From NCBI RefSeq assembly GCF_947492535.1, contig NZ_CANLNH010000011.1, forward strand, positions 108,382-172,381: a DNA stretch of 64,000 nucleotides, in the 5' to 3' direction. Positions 28,481 through 37,511 of the stretch are shown piece after piece (within the stretch, counting starts at the first letter, position 1; each line of letters opens with the position of its first letter). Under the pieces are notes generated by a model. The model was given only the letters and a program-made list of their open reading frames with translations. It searched no databases and was not told the origin of the DNA. The position numbers and the translations under genes are program-made. This stretch comes from an uncultured Dokdonia sp. (lineage in GTDB: Bacteria; Bacteroidota; Bacteroidia; Flavobacteriales; Flavobacteriaceae).

Positions 28481-28966
28481 TTATTGCTTTATAAATAGAA
28501 GCTGACCTACGTGATCGCCGTCACAATCATTTCCTGTAAAATCAATAATAAAGTTTCCGTTTGCATCGATCATACCGTCACCAGAAAAGTTGCCTTCACA
28601 GTCTACAATAGTATCTGTAAATATAAAAGAGGTAATGGTGTCTCCATCAAGGTTGATAATCATAGTGCCATCATTAGCATTGGTACTACAGCATGAAGTA
28701 TAGTTAGGAGTTGCAAAAAACTCAGCATTAATACGGTTTGGGTTTGATGCGCTTTCAACAAATCTTGCTGAAATGGCAAAATCTGTATAGGTGATGGTGG
28801 GTGTTACAGAATTCCAAGTACCTAGATAATTTCCTGTGAAAGATGCTTCTACAGGATCTTCTTCCATTTGTTGGGGTTCATCATTGTTATTATCATCTGA
28901 GCTGCAGCTAAATAGGCATATGCATAGACAGATTATCCATGTAAAATGTGTTAGATGTGTTTTCAT
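28481..28966 (-). CDS. Unrecognised lipoprotein
   Basis: A 161-residue lipoprotein: signal peptide with lipobox LFSC (about Cys21), then SSDDNNNDEP, the acidic stretch typical of surface-exposed lipoproteins in Bacteroidota. The rest is beta-rich with a central TSCCSTNAND and a C-terminal DFTGNDCDGDHVGQL. It recalls small META/lipocalin-like lipoproteins, but I recognise no named family. Single gene between the YraN operon terminator and the composite repeat. Function unknown. Confidence 0.82.
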   Translation of the reverse strand: MKTHLTHFTWIICLCICLFSCSSDDNNNDEPQQMEEDPVEASFTGNYLGTWNSVTPTITYTDFAISARFVESASNPNRINAEFFATPNYTSCCSTNANDGTMIINLDGDTITSFIFTDTIVDCEGNFSGDGMIDANGNFIIDFTGNDCDGDHVGQLLFIKQ

Positions 28967-29061
28967 TTTCTGATTGTTTAGTTAATTAAAGTAAATACTG
29001 ACTAAACAAATATTTTGGCTAAGGTGTGCCCTTTGAGAATAGTAAATATACAGATTTACTA

Positions 29062-29110
29062 TTTAACCCACATTATGTAACAGAAAATCTATTGTATAAT
29101 GTGGGTTAAA
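29062..29110 (-). terminator. Terminator after the YraN operon
   Basis: TTTAACCCACATTAT (29062-29076) and ATAATGTGGGTTAAA (29096-29110) form a 15-pair stem that begins at the YraN stop codon. Confidence 0.8.
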
Positions 29111-29465
29111 AATGATAAAAAGCATCTTCAAAATGTTTTAATGATTCTTCTTTTGCGTTTTTTAGAATAGCAATAATATCAAAACGCACCTCAACATCAA
29201 GATCGTTTGAAATCACATATTCATTGGTGGCTTTTACAATATTCTTGATTTTACTCTGCGTGATAAAACTCTGTGGATCTCCAAAAAAATCTGAATTTCT
29301 GGTTTTCACCTCTACAACAACCAGTGTGCCTTTCTCTTTCTGACAGATAATATCCAGCTCTGCTTTGTTATAAAACCAATTACGCTCTAAGATGGTATAT
29401 CCATGTTTAATTAGATATAAAGTAGCGTATTCTTCTCCCCATTCACCGAGTTCGTTGTGTGTCAT
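29106..29465 (-). CDS. YraN/UPF0102 family putative endonuclease
   Basis: A 119-residue protein of normal family length. The N-terminal GEWGEEYATLYLIKHGY and the nuclease-like core AELDIICQKEKGTLVVVEVKTR (Asp, Glu-x-Lys) define the YraN/UPF0102 family, which has the restriction-endonuclease fold; the cellular role is uncertain. Last gene of a minus-strand unit after the nitrilase (42-base gap); the terminator stem overlaps its stop. Confidence 0.93.
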   Translation of the reverse strand: MTHNELGEWGEEYATLYLIKHGYTILERNWFYNKAELDIICQKEKGTLVVVEVKTRNSDFFGDPQSFITQSKIKNIVKATNEYVISNDLDVEVRFDIIAILKNAKEESLKHFEDAFYHF

Positions 29466-29507
29466 TTAAAATTCATTTCAATTTCCACGAAGGTGGAAAT
29501 CTTTTGG

Positions 29508-30431
29508 TTATGATTCCTTTTTCATATCTGGCTGTCCATTCACCTTAAACTCAAAAATATCAGGACGTGCATAATGACCTATGGTATCAAAATCAAGTTT
29601 GCTTCGTGTGATTTCGTTAAAATCTATCGTAGCAGTAAGTGCTCCAGCTTTATCAAAAAGAGGCCCCGCGAGTACTTCACCATTAGGTGCCACAATCACA
29701 CTACCGCCTCGACACATCATCTCAGGTTCATCTTGAGCTAGCGCTTGGTGTTTTTCTGAGTACATCGACTTGGTAAAAAACTGATTGCAACCTAGCACAA
29801 AACAACGACCTTCCAATGCGATATGCTTCATCGTTGCTGTCCAATTATCTCGTGAATCGGCAGTGGGGGCAATATAGATTTCTACACCTTGTTTATACAT
29901 CGCCATGCGAGCTTCAGGCATGTAATTTTCCCAGCAAATGAGTCCGCCGAGTTTCCCAATATCTGTATGAAAAGTAACGAGCCCTTCGCCTCCTGCTTCT
30001 CCCCAAATAATTCGTTCAAATCCTGTGGGTTTTATTTTACGATGCACGCCTAATAATCCTACTTTAGGAGAGATATACAGCATACTGCAATAGAGTGTTC
30101 CATTCATCGCCTTTCGTTCGGTCACCCCTAAAACGAGATAAACGTTTTGCTCCTTAGCGAGTTGTTCCATACGAGAGAGGTCATCACTTTCTAGATTAAA
30201 ACTATTTTCATAATACTCGGCATACAAATCTCTTCCTGCTTCGGTACGGCTTCCTACTTTGGTTCCAAACATAAATCCGCGAGGATAGCCTGGGACAAAA
30301 GATTCTGGGAATACAATGAGTTCGCTTCCCGTTGCTGCATGTTTCTGGGTGAGTTGCTCTACTTTTTGAAGGGTAGCTTCTTTATCAAAAAATACAGGAC
30401 TGTCCTGAATAAGGGTTACCTTAACTTTCAT
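29508..30431 (-). CDS. Nitrilase-type carbon-nitrogen hydrolase
   Basis: A 307-residue cytoplasmic enzyme with the complete Glu-Lys-Cys triad: Glu in FPESFVPGYPRG, Lys in HRKIKPTGFER, Cys in GGLICWENYMPEARM. The sequence pattern fits true nitrilases/aliphatic-nitrile or cyanide hydrolases more than amidases; it converts a nitrile to carboxylate and ammonia. It starts 2 bases after the DUF6624-like gene, within the LD-carboxypeptidase operon. The physiological substrate is not evident. Confidence 0.94.
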   Translation of the reverse strand: MKVKVTLIQDSPVFFDKEATLQKVEQLTQKHAATGSELIVFPESFVPGYPRGFMFGTKVGSRTEAGRDLYAEYYENSFNLESDDLSRMEQLAKEQNVYLVLGVTERKAMNGTLYCSMLYISPKVGLLGVHRKIKPTGFERIIWGEAGGEGLVTFHTDIGKLGGLICWENYMPEARMAMYKQGVEIYIAPTADSRDNWTATMKHIALEGRCFVLGCNQFFTKSMYSEKHQALAQDEPEMMCRGGSVIVAPNGEVLAGPLFDKAGALTATIDFNEITRSKLDFDTIGHYARPDIFEFKVNGQPDMKKES

Positions 30432-30433
30432 AT

Positions 30434-31312
30434 TTATTGACTATAATAAGTACTTCTTAAAGAATCTACTTTCTTTTTAAGTCCCCAAGGAGGTAATCCT
30501 ACAGAAATACGTCGTTTATCAAGATTTTTAAAATCTTTTATTTGAGAAACATCTACATTGTCATATATACCATATGTAAAGCTATCTTTTTCTTTTAAAT
30601 CTTTTCTATCTACTATATAGCCGACATATCCTGGAGGTGCAATTCCTTTTCTAGTGCTCTCAATTAATAGTGGCGAAAAATAATCAGGTTCAAAAAAATG
30701 CATTAGTAGTATAATTATATCTACATTTTCTCCCATCTTAGATTTTCCAACTAATCCAGCATGTGGATATCCATATTCTTTAAAAATCTCTTTTATTCGT
30801 TTCTTATGCATATCATTCACTCGGCGAACTTTATCATAATCTACAGGTTCCTGAAGTACTTGTTGATCTAAATTATTCATAGCAATAAGTTCTTCTCGGA
30901 GTTCTTTATTAATTCTTTCTTCATACTCAGCAGCAAGCCGATTTGCATTTCTTTCTAGATATTTCCATTCTTCATACTCATGCAGAATGTTATACGCATC
31001 ATTATTTATAAATGAGTCAAAAGACATTCCTTCTTTAAGCATCCGTTCAATATAAGGAAATGCTGCTTGTGGCTTCCCTACTTTAATGCTGAGTTTCGCC
31101 ATCATTTCAGGTTCTCTTATAATAGACTGATTCAAGAGTCCGCAGCGGTTTTTAACTTTTTTGAGTATATCGTACGCCTCCTGATAGTCTTGTTCCCAAT
31201 ATGCTAATTCAGCTTTGTATACATCTTGATAATAATCTTCTATATAATCACAAGGTTCTTTTTCCTGACATGACAAACAAAATAAAACACATACTAATAC
31301 AAATCTATACAT
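30434..31312 (-). CDS. DUF6624-like lipoprotein
   Basis: A 292-residue lipoprotein with lipobox LFCLSC (about Cys15). The N-terminal half is helical and TPR-like (AYWEQDYQEAYDILKKV; GKPQAAFPYIERML). The C-terminal half looks like DUF6624: VNDMHKKRIKEIFKEYGYPHAG, then a helix LMHFFEPDYFSPLL, VGYIVDRKDL and RRISVGLPP. The role of the domain is unknown. The start overlaps the LdcA stop region by 8 bases, so the two are translationally coupled. The family call comes from recalled motif order and should be treated as probable. Confidence 0.8.
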   Translation of the reverse strand: MYRFVLVCVLFCLSCQEKEPCDYIEDYYQDVYKAELAYWEQDYQEAYDILKKVKNRCGLLNQSIIREPEMMAKLSIKVGKPQAAFPYIERMLKEGMSFDSFINNDAYNILHEYEEWKYLERNANRLAAEYEERINKELREELIAMNNLDQQVLQEPVDYDKVRRVNDMHKKRIKEIFKEYGYPHAGLVGKSKMGENVDIIILLMHFFEPDYFSPLLIESTRKGIAPPGYVGYIVDRKDLKEKDSFTYGIYDNVDVSQIKDFKNLDKRRISVGLPPWGLKKKVDSLRSTYYSQ

Positions 31313-32210
31313 ACGTCAATGCACAATTAGTTTTGGTTACTTCTAGCGTTACAGTAGCTCCCATCATCAAGGCTCGGTTATCATCTACATGACCTGCAGG
31401 AAAATCAAAAGCAACGGGATATTCGCATTCTCCGATGGCATCTATTACAATTTCCTGAGCTGTTTTTCCAAACGGAATTCGATTGTCATGCATTTTAGTC
31501 ATTCCACCTACAATGAGCCCTGCCAAATTATCGAGCATCTTGTTGCGTTTTAGATTCATCACCATACGATCTATATGATACAGATATTCATCCAGATCTT
31601 CAATAAATAACACCTTTCCCTCGGTATCTAACCCAGAATTACTTCCGCACATAGAATACAACATGGATAGGTTTCCGCCTACCAATATTCCATTGGCAGT
31701 TCCTTGTCTATTTAGTTGATGAGTGGTCTCATACTGAATATGAGGTTGCTCTCCAAAAAGGGATTGTTTTAAAGACGCTTTCGCGAAAGCGGTATTATCT
31801 TCCACACTTACAGGCATGGTACCGTGAATGGTTTTGAAACCTATTTTATGCAAGTGATTGTGAAAAACCGTCACGTCAGAATAGCCTACAATCCACTTAG
31901 GATATTTTACAAATTTGTAGAAATCAATCTGATCTATAATACGTACAGAACCATACCCGCCACGTGCACACCAAATCGCTTTAATTTCTGGATTATCAAG
32001 CATTTCTTGAAAATCCTGAGCCCGTTCATAGTCGGTGCCTGCATATTGATGATCTGAAGCACCAATGGTTTTTCCAATCACAGGTACGAGTCCCCAACCT
32101 TTAATAAGTTGAAGTCCCTCTTCAAGTTCTTCTAAAGAGATTTTACGTGCCGTTGCGACGATCGCTATACGATCTCCTTTTTTAAGAAATGGTGGTGTGA
32201 TCAATGTCAT
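31305..32210 (-). CDS. Muramoyltetrapeptide (LD-) carboxypeptidase, S66 family
   Basis: A 301-residue protein. The serine nucleophile lies in VGYSDVTVF, with WCARGGYGSVRI upstream; the Glu (FIEDLDEYLY) and His (FPAGHVDDN) of the Ser-Glu-His triad are also present. LdcA-type enzymes cleave the terminal D-alanine from murein tetrapeptides for peptidoglycan recycling in the cytoplasm. It is the first gene of a four-gene minus-strand unit (DUF6624-like, nitrilase, YraN). A palindrome copy (31776-31791) is translated as TAFAKAS in a surface region between nucleophile and later motifs, without loss of catalytic residues. Confidence 0.94.
   Translation of the reverse strand: MTLITPPFLKKGDRIAIVATARKISLEELEEGLQLIKGWGLVPVIGKTIGASDHQYAGTDYERAQDFQEMLDNPEIKAIWCARGGYGSVRIIDQIDFYKFVKYPKWIVGYSDVTVFHNHLHKIGFKTIHGTMPVSVEDNTAFAKASLKQSLFGEQPHIQYETTHQLNRQGTANGILVGGNLSMLYSMCGSNSGLDTEGKVLFIEDLDEYLYHIDRMVMNLKRNKMLDNLAGLIVGGMTKMHDNRIPFGKTAQEIVIDAIGECEYPVAFDFPAGHVDDNRALMMGATVTLEVTKTNCALTYV
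31776..31791. repeat. Perfect palindrome copy inside LdcA gene
   Basis: CGCTTTCGCGAAAGCG encoding AFAKA in frame. Confidence 0.95.
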
Positions 32211-32350
32211 TGGGTTTTAAAATGACAAGTTACTATATTTATCAATATCTGAATAACCAAAAATCGTCAATACTCATAAATGAATACTGACGATTTAAAA
32301 AAGGAAAACATTATATAAACTTATTAATTTCCTCTCTCTACTTTTTTAGA

Positions 32351-33559
32351 TTATTCTAACGATAAGAAGTAGAAATACCCCCATTTATTATTGTCACTGT
32401 ATTTCTTAAATCCATAGCCTTTTACCATTCGTATATTTCCGCCATCATCTCCCAGCCAAAATGTATGATCACTCCCAGGTATATTCTTACGCCCATCTGC
32501 TGCGTCAGAAAATGAAGATGCTGATCGCTTAAACTCTAAGTATTCTAGAATAGGTTTCAAATCTATTTTATCAATATCCGCAAGAGGATCTTGTGCGTTT
32601 GAAATGGAACGCATTTTTTTATAATCCAAGTTAAAATACAGTTCTGGGTTGTCATAGTATCCTACACCAGATACTGTATACACAAGATCACGTTCAAATA
32701 CCTCATGTACTGCTACGTTACGATTTTCTTTCCATGTTATGTTTTTAGTGTCTTTATAAATATCTTTCTTAAAAAGCCTTCCAATATCATCTTTTCCTTC
32801 TAGATTAAGGATCACTTTTCCTTTTTCTTCCCCATGTAAAAGCCCCGTATTCTCATAATTCTTTATACTTATAAGGGTGATTTTGAGTTTTTTTCTATGA
32901 GTAGCACCTCTAAACGTTTTTTTAGATTTTCCGGGTATGGTAGCAGTACCATACATTCCATTTTTCCAATTAAATTCTAATGTGTAAGGTGCTGAAGTAT
33001 TGATTTGATCTTCATCAGTGCTTATAAGTCCACTAAATCTAATCTTTCCTGGTACTCCTCCAACATGCCCGTATACATAATATTCCTTTCCGTCTGCATA
33101 TAGAAAACCTCCCACTTTACCACTTTCATTATGGATGAGTTCAAAGGTTCCTAGGTCTGTCTCAAAAGTATTCCATAAAAACAAACCATTAAGTTTAGTG
33201 TCGTTTAAGAAATTACCGTCCCAGTCTCCAGTCCATTTGTTGGGAGGTAAGTTATCTTCATCAAATTTCCATTTGCCATCCCATTTTTTATTATTTATGT
33301 GTGTGTATCCTACTTTTCCTTTTGCATTCCCATTTGTAAAACTTCCTGTGTAAATGGTTGCTCTCCCTGAGATAGAGAAAGAAGAAAGCAGTATATACCC
33401 TTTCGTATTGTAAAGGCCTACCGCCTTTGATCCTGAACGACTAGAAATAAGATGGATATTCCCATGATCTGATGTGTATACACCATTTTTAAAACCTGTT
33501 GCATACGTAGTCATACTACTTAAAACTATGGTTACGATAATACATAGTATAGTTTTCAT
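32351..33559 (-). CDS. Unrecognised exported protein
   Basis: A 402-residue protein with a signal peptide (MKTILCIIVTIVLSSMTTYA). Residues 25-215 contain three or four related beta-rich stretches ending in W/G-rich motifs (KKWDGKWKFDEDN, NKWTGDWDGNFLND, LEFNWKNGMYGT), recalling lipocalin-like or MORN-like repeats that measure out small domains. The C-terminal part has KPILEYLEFKRSAS and ends WGYFYFLSLE. I recognise no family. It stands alone upstream of the LdcA operon on the same strand. Confidence 0.75.
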   Translation of the reverse strand: MKTILCIIVTIVLSSMTTYATGFKNGVYTSDHGNIHLISSRSGSKAVGLYNTKGYILLSSFSISGRATIYTGSFTNGNAKGKVGYTHINNKKWDGKWKFDEDNLPPNKWTGDWDGNFLNDTKLNGLFLWNTFETDLGTFELIHNESGKVGGFLYADGKEYYVYGHVGGVPGKIRFSGLISTDEDQINTSAPYTLEFNWKNGMYGTATIPGKSKKTFRGATHRKKLKITLISIKNYENTGLLHGEEKGKVILNLEGKDDIGRLFKKDIYKDTKNITWKENRNVAVHEVFERDLVYTVSGVGYYDNPELYFNLDYKKMRSISNAQDPLADIDKIDLKPILEYLEFKRSASSFSDAADGRKNIPGSDHTFWLGDDGGNIRMVKGYGFKKYSDNNKWGYFYFLSLE

Positions 33560-33847
33560 TCGTGTTTACTTTTAAATTAATATTCCTTTGGTATTCATCT
33601 CTGAACTCCTTTTTATGAAACATTTTTTTAAAAGGTTAACACCAAATTAAAAATAATTTGAGGTGGCGTGGCGTCCAAAAAGGACTTATGAGGCGTATAT
33701 AGAAAAGACTGTTGTAACCATGTAATGGTTTTACACGTCATAAAATACTAAACAATTAAACCTTTTCGTTTTTTTTAAGTCAAAAGCTAACAAATTGTTT
33801 ATTCGCAACGATTTACATACTTTTAGTATAACCAAACCCTCCTCATT

Positions 33848-35311
33848 ATGGAAATTCTTACTTCTTGTAACCTTGCTTCCATTTCTCCTTATGAACCTAG
33901 TGACACTAATCCTTGGGATATTCAAAAGGTAAAACATGTCTATAGAAGGTTAGACTACGGCGCTACCGATGCTACCTTAAACATCGGTGTTCTAAGCACT
34001 CCCAGTGAACTTATTGACACCTTAATTCAGGAGGCAATAGACAAACCCAATCCTTCACAACCCGAATGGGCATTTTGGAATCTAAATAACTATACAGATT
34101 TCAATGAAGAAAACAACGGTCAGATTAGTGATTGGTATAGCCAGACATCTATAGATTTTATTAGTGGAAGTTTAAAAAATCGCTTGGCATTTTTCTGGTT
34201 TAATCATTTTGTCACACAACTAGAAGTCTATTTTTATGCGCCCTATTTATATCAATATTGGGATTTAATGCATACGCATGCATTAGGTAATTTTAGAGAT
34301 TTTGTTAGTGCTGTGGGGAAGTCTTCAGCGATGTTACTTTTCTTAAATGGGTTTGAAAACACGAATAATAGCCCCAATGAAAACTATGCCCGTGAGTTAT
34401 ATGAGCTATTTACATTAGGAGAAAATAATGGATATACTCAAATGGATATTGAGGAAACCTCAAGAGCTCTTACAGGCTATAATCATTTTGGTGGCGGTGT
34501 TACTGGAAATCCTATCACGTTTGATGATTCTACGTTTGATGATTCTCTAAAAATTATTTTTGAACAAGAAGGAACTTGGGGATATGATGATGTAATTACT
34601 ATTCTTTTTGAGCAAAAAGCAGATCTAATTGCACCTTTTATATGCGAAAAATTATATAATTACTTTGTAAGTCCTGATACCAATCAAGATATCGTAAATG
34701 AAATGGCCGCTACATTTCTAGCAAATGACTTTGAAATTGCACCTGTACTCACACAACTTTTTAAGAGCGAACATTTCTACGATATTGATGCTATTGGCCA
34801 TGTGATAAAAAGCCCTTATGATCTTACCTCTACCTTTATAAGAGAAATTGGGTTACAATATGATAATACCGATAATCAGTTTAGTAATTTTATTATTTAC
34901 CTGAATGATATTACGGGACAAGATATCTTTCAGCCTCCAGATGTAGCAGGATGGCAACGTAATCGTGACTGGATCAATAGTAGTACTATTTCTGGACGAT
35001 GGGAAGGCATTCGGATCATACTTTATAATTTTTGGAATCTAGATCAAGAACAATTCAGAAATTTTGCAATTAATCTCTCTGGAGATAGTAATGATCCTGC
35101 ACTTATCACACGGTCTATTATTGATTTCTTTATGTCTAGATCTTTACATACAGAAACCGATTATGATATTGCGACCACCGTTTTTAGATGGGAAATCCCA
35201 GACAACTATTATGACGATGGGATCTGGAACTTGGGATGGGACTCTGCGCCTTACCAAGTATTACTTCTGATGTTTCATATCAGTACAATGCCTGAATTTC
35301 AACTTAAATAG
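33848..35311 (+). CDS. DUF1800 family protein
   Basis: A 487-residue protein with the DUF1800 hallmarks: RLAFFWFNHFV, NENYARELYELFTLGENNGYTQ, ETSRALTGY and, near the end, DVAGWQRNRDWINSS. The domain function is unknown. DUF1800 genes are almost always followed by a DUF1501 gene, as here (8-base gap), and the products are thought to act together outside the cytoplasm. No signal peptide is obvious at the assigned start, which is unusual if the partner is Tat-exported; co-export with the partner is one possibility. Confidence 0.93.
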   Translation: MEILTSCNLASISPYEPSDTNPWDIQKVKHVYRRLDYGATDATLNIGVLSTPSELIDTLIQEAIDKPNPSQPEWAFWNLNNYTDFNEENNGQISDWYSQTSIDFISGSLKNRLAFFWFNHFVTQLEVYFYAPYLYQYWDLMHTHALGNFRDFVSAVGKSSAMLLFLNGFENTNNSPNENYARELYELFTLGENNGYTQMDIEETSRALTGYNHFGGGVTGNPITFDDSTFDDSLKIIFEQEGTWGYDDVITILFEQKADLIAPFICEKLYNYFVSPDTNQDIVNEMAATFLANDFEIAPVLTQLFKSEHFYDIDAIGHVIKSPYDLTSTFIREIGLQYDNTDNQFSNFIIYLNDITGQDIFQPPDVAGWQRNRDWINSSTISGRWEGIRIILYNFWNLDQEQFRNFAINLSGDSNDPALITRSIIDFFMSRSLHTETDYDIATTVFRWEIPDNYYDDGIWNLGWDSAPYQVLLLMFHISTMPEFQLK

Positions 35312-35319
35312 CCGCTATT

Positions 35320-36975
35320 ATGTGTAATCACGACCACAATTCAAAAGACAACGCACAAAAGAAAGGGCAAAAGTTACAACAAGGCCCTTCAGCAAAAATC
35401 ACAGATCAACATCATGATCAAGAACATTCTACCTGGAGTAGACGTTCCTTTATGCAAGCCCTCGGACTTGTAGGAACAGGATCTATCATGGTAGGTGGTG
35501 CTAACTTATCTGCTGCTGCGCCATCTAGGCTCACTACAGCATTAGCCGACGCCGATAGCGACCGTATTCTAGTATTAATACGACTTAAAGGAGGAAATGA
35601 CGGTTTGAATACCATCGTTCCTATTTATGATTATGACTTTTATGCACAAAGTCGTCCTACCATACGTTACCAAGAAAACCAATTATATAACCTATCGTCA
35701 GATTTTGGCATCCCTCCATCTATGGATCCTTTACAATCTTTATGGGGAGATGGTCAGATGAAAGTAGTGCATGGTGTTGGATATCCAGATTCGAGTCTTT
35801 CTCACTTTAGAGGTTCAGATATTTGGGCATCTGCACAACCGGAAGAAGTAGATGACACAGGTGTTTTTGGACGTTATTTTGAAGATTTATTTCCTGACTT
35901 TTTAATTAATCCACCAGATATTCCACCCGCGATTCAAATAGGAAGTAGTGGGAATTTATTATTTGATGGAGACGATGCAAAATATGCCTTTTCTGTAGCC
36001 AATCCGCAACAACTGGAAAATATTGCCGAAAATGGTGTCCTTCATGATGTCATTAATATTCCTGATTGCACCTTTGGAGATCAGTTAGGTTTTATGCGTA
36101 GTGCGATTAATACGTCTTTTACGTATGCAGGTACGATCAATGAAGCCTATGAAAGTGCTTCGAATGATGTAGAATATGGCCAAGGACAACTGGCAAGACA
36201 ACTGGCTATTGTGGCTAGAATGATCAAAGGCGGACTCGGAACACAAGTATATCTAGTCACCATAGGGAGTTTTGATACGCATGCGAATCAACTAGAACGA
36301 CATGGAAATTTATTAAGTGACCTATCAAACTCTGTAAAGAATTTTTATGATGATCTTAATAGTACAGGCATGGGCGAGAATGTATTGTCTATGACTTTTT
36401 CTGAATTTGGACGTCGTATTGAAGAAAATGGTTCTAACGGAACTGATCATGGGACCGCTTCTCCTATCCTTATGTTTGGAGATGGTCTCAACGATCAAGG
36501 ATTTGTAGGTACGCATCCCGATATTCAAAATCCAGATGAAACAGGAAATCCTGCCTTTACTACAGACTTTAGGCAGGTATATGCTACTGTACTAAAACAA
36601 TGGTTATGTATTGATGAAAGTCTTGTAGATCAAATCTTATTTGGACAAACCTATGAACCGTTAGATTTAGGATTTAGTTGTAACACTTTAGGCGTTAATG
36701 ATGCTGTAAATACAAGTGGTTTCTTGCATTTGGCAACCTACCAAGGCGACCAAACCTTTATTGAATACACCATGCCAACAACCGCCAGAGTCACGGTTTC
36801 GTTATTTAACTTACTCGGGCAAGAAGTAGGGAAATTAAAAGATGAGTTTAGTTTGGAAGGACCTCAACGTATTAATGTAAAACAATCGGTGCAGACCCGT
36901 TTACGTACAGGACAATATATCTATCGTATATCCTTTAATGGAAAGAGTTATAGTAAGTCTATTTTGGTGAGGTAA
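35320..36975 (+). CDS. DUF1501 family protein with Tat signal and T9SS tail
   Basis: A 551-residue protein. A twin-arginine motif (WSRRSFMQALGLVGTG, about residues 39-55) follows a charged His/Gln-rich N terminus. The DUF1501 core (sulfatase/alkaline-phosphatase-like fold) shows VLIRLKGGNDGLNT, HGVGYPDSSLSHF, GSFDTHANQ and MTFSEFGRR. The final 80 residues form a type A sorting domain (TVSLFNLLGQEVGKL ... GQYIYRISFNG ... KSILVR), implying Tat export followed by type IX secretion. Partner of the upstream DUF1800 gene. Activity unknown. Confidence 0.93.
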   Translation: MCNHDHNSKDNAQKKGQKLQQGPSAKITDQHHDQEHSTWSRRSFMQALGLVGTGSIMVGGANLSAAAPSRLTTALADADSDRILVLIRLKGGNDGLNTIVPIYDYDFYAQSRPTIRYQENQLYNLSSDFGIPPSMDPLQSLWGDGQMKVVHGVGYPDSSLSHFRGSDIWASAQPEEVDDTGVFGRYFEDLFPDFLINPPDIPPAIQIGSSGNLLFDGDDAKYAFSVANPQQLENIAENGVLHDVINIPDCTFGDQLGFMRSAINTSFTYAGTINEAYESASNDVEYGQGQLARQLAIVARMIKGGLGTQVYLVTIGSFDTHANQLERHGNLLSDLSNSVKNFYDDLNSTGMGENVLSMTFSEFGRRIEENGSNGTDHGTASPILMFGDGLNDQGFVGTHPDIQNPDETGNPAFTTDFRQVYATVLKQWLCIDESLVDQILFGQTYEPLDLGFSCNTLGVNDAVNTSGFLHLATYQGDQTFIEYTMPTTARVTVSLFNLLGQEVGKLKDEFSLEGPQRINVKQSVQTRLRTGQYIYRISFNGKSYSKSILVR

Positions 36976-37047
36976 TCCAACTCTGTCTAAGGTATCTCCT
37001 TCAATTAGTAGAGAAAATTATATCTACTATTGGGTAGGTTTTTTATA

Positions 37048-37063
37048 CGCTTTCGCGAAAGCG
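37048..37063. repeat. Perfect palindrome copy, intergenic
   Basis: CGCTTTCGCGAAAGCG flanked by TATA on the left and TACT on the right, in the gap before metG. Confidence 0.95.
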
Positions 37064-37286
37064 TACTCATTATTTTTTGTTTCCCCAGCCCTGAAGGGAG
37101 CAAAAAATTAAATATGCAGTACATACAGAGAATATGTCCACCCTTTAGGGACGGGGGAAAGGCATTTTCGACTTTTATCGCTATTAAGATGTGTTGAAAA
37201 TAGAGTATTACTCTAAAATAGACCACTACTCTATTTTTTAAAATATACTTTGCACATAAACACGAGGGCAGGGTAAAAAATTTCTT

Positions 37287-37342
37287 TATACGCTTTCACG
37301 AAAGTGAAGTTTATATTGAGCCTGCCGAAATACGAAAGCGTA
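37287..37342. repeat. Composite element: palindrome halves around another repeat
   Basis: TATACGCTTTC at the left end and GAAAGCGTA at the right end are the two palindrome arms. Between them lies GAAGTTTATATTGAGCCTGCCGAAATAC-like sequence, related to 53775-53830. Confidence 0.75.
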
Positions 37343-37464
37343 CCCTTTATCTATTTAAGTAGAAAACAACATACAAACTCTTATATTCAATACTACACAA
37401 ACGCGTGTAGGGAAATGTTTTGGGTGTGTATGTAGATGAAAGACTCATTTGTAGTATAAGATGC

Positions 37465-37493
37465 TTTGGTAGCCGTTTGTTTTCTTATTTTTG
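37465..37493 (+). promoter_or_regulatory. Bacteroidota-type promoter of metG
   Basis: TTTG at 37465-37468 (-33) and TATTTTTG at 37486-37493 (-7, fits TAnnTTTG) are separated by 17 bases. The start of transcription would be about 12 bases before the metG ATG. Confidence 0.65.
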
Positions 37494-37511
37494 TGCCTTT
37501 AAATCACACAG

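Larger units (their letters stand above)
36976..37511. other. Repeat-rich intergenic region before metG
   Basis: No gene. It contains one perfect palindrome (37048-37063), C-rich repeat pieces (CCCCAGCCCTGAAGGGAG near 37084 and CCCTTTAGGGACGGGGG near 37141), a composite palindrome element (37287-37342) and the metG promoter at its 3' end. Confidence 0.8.
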
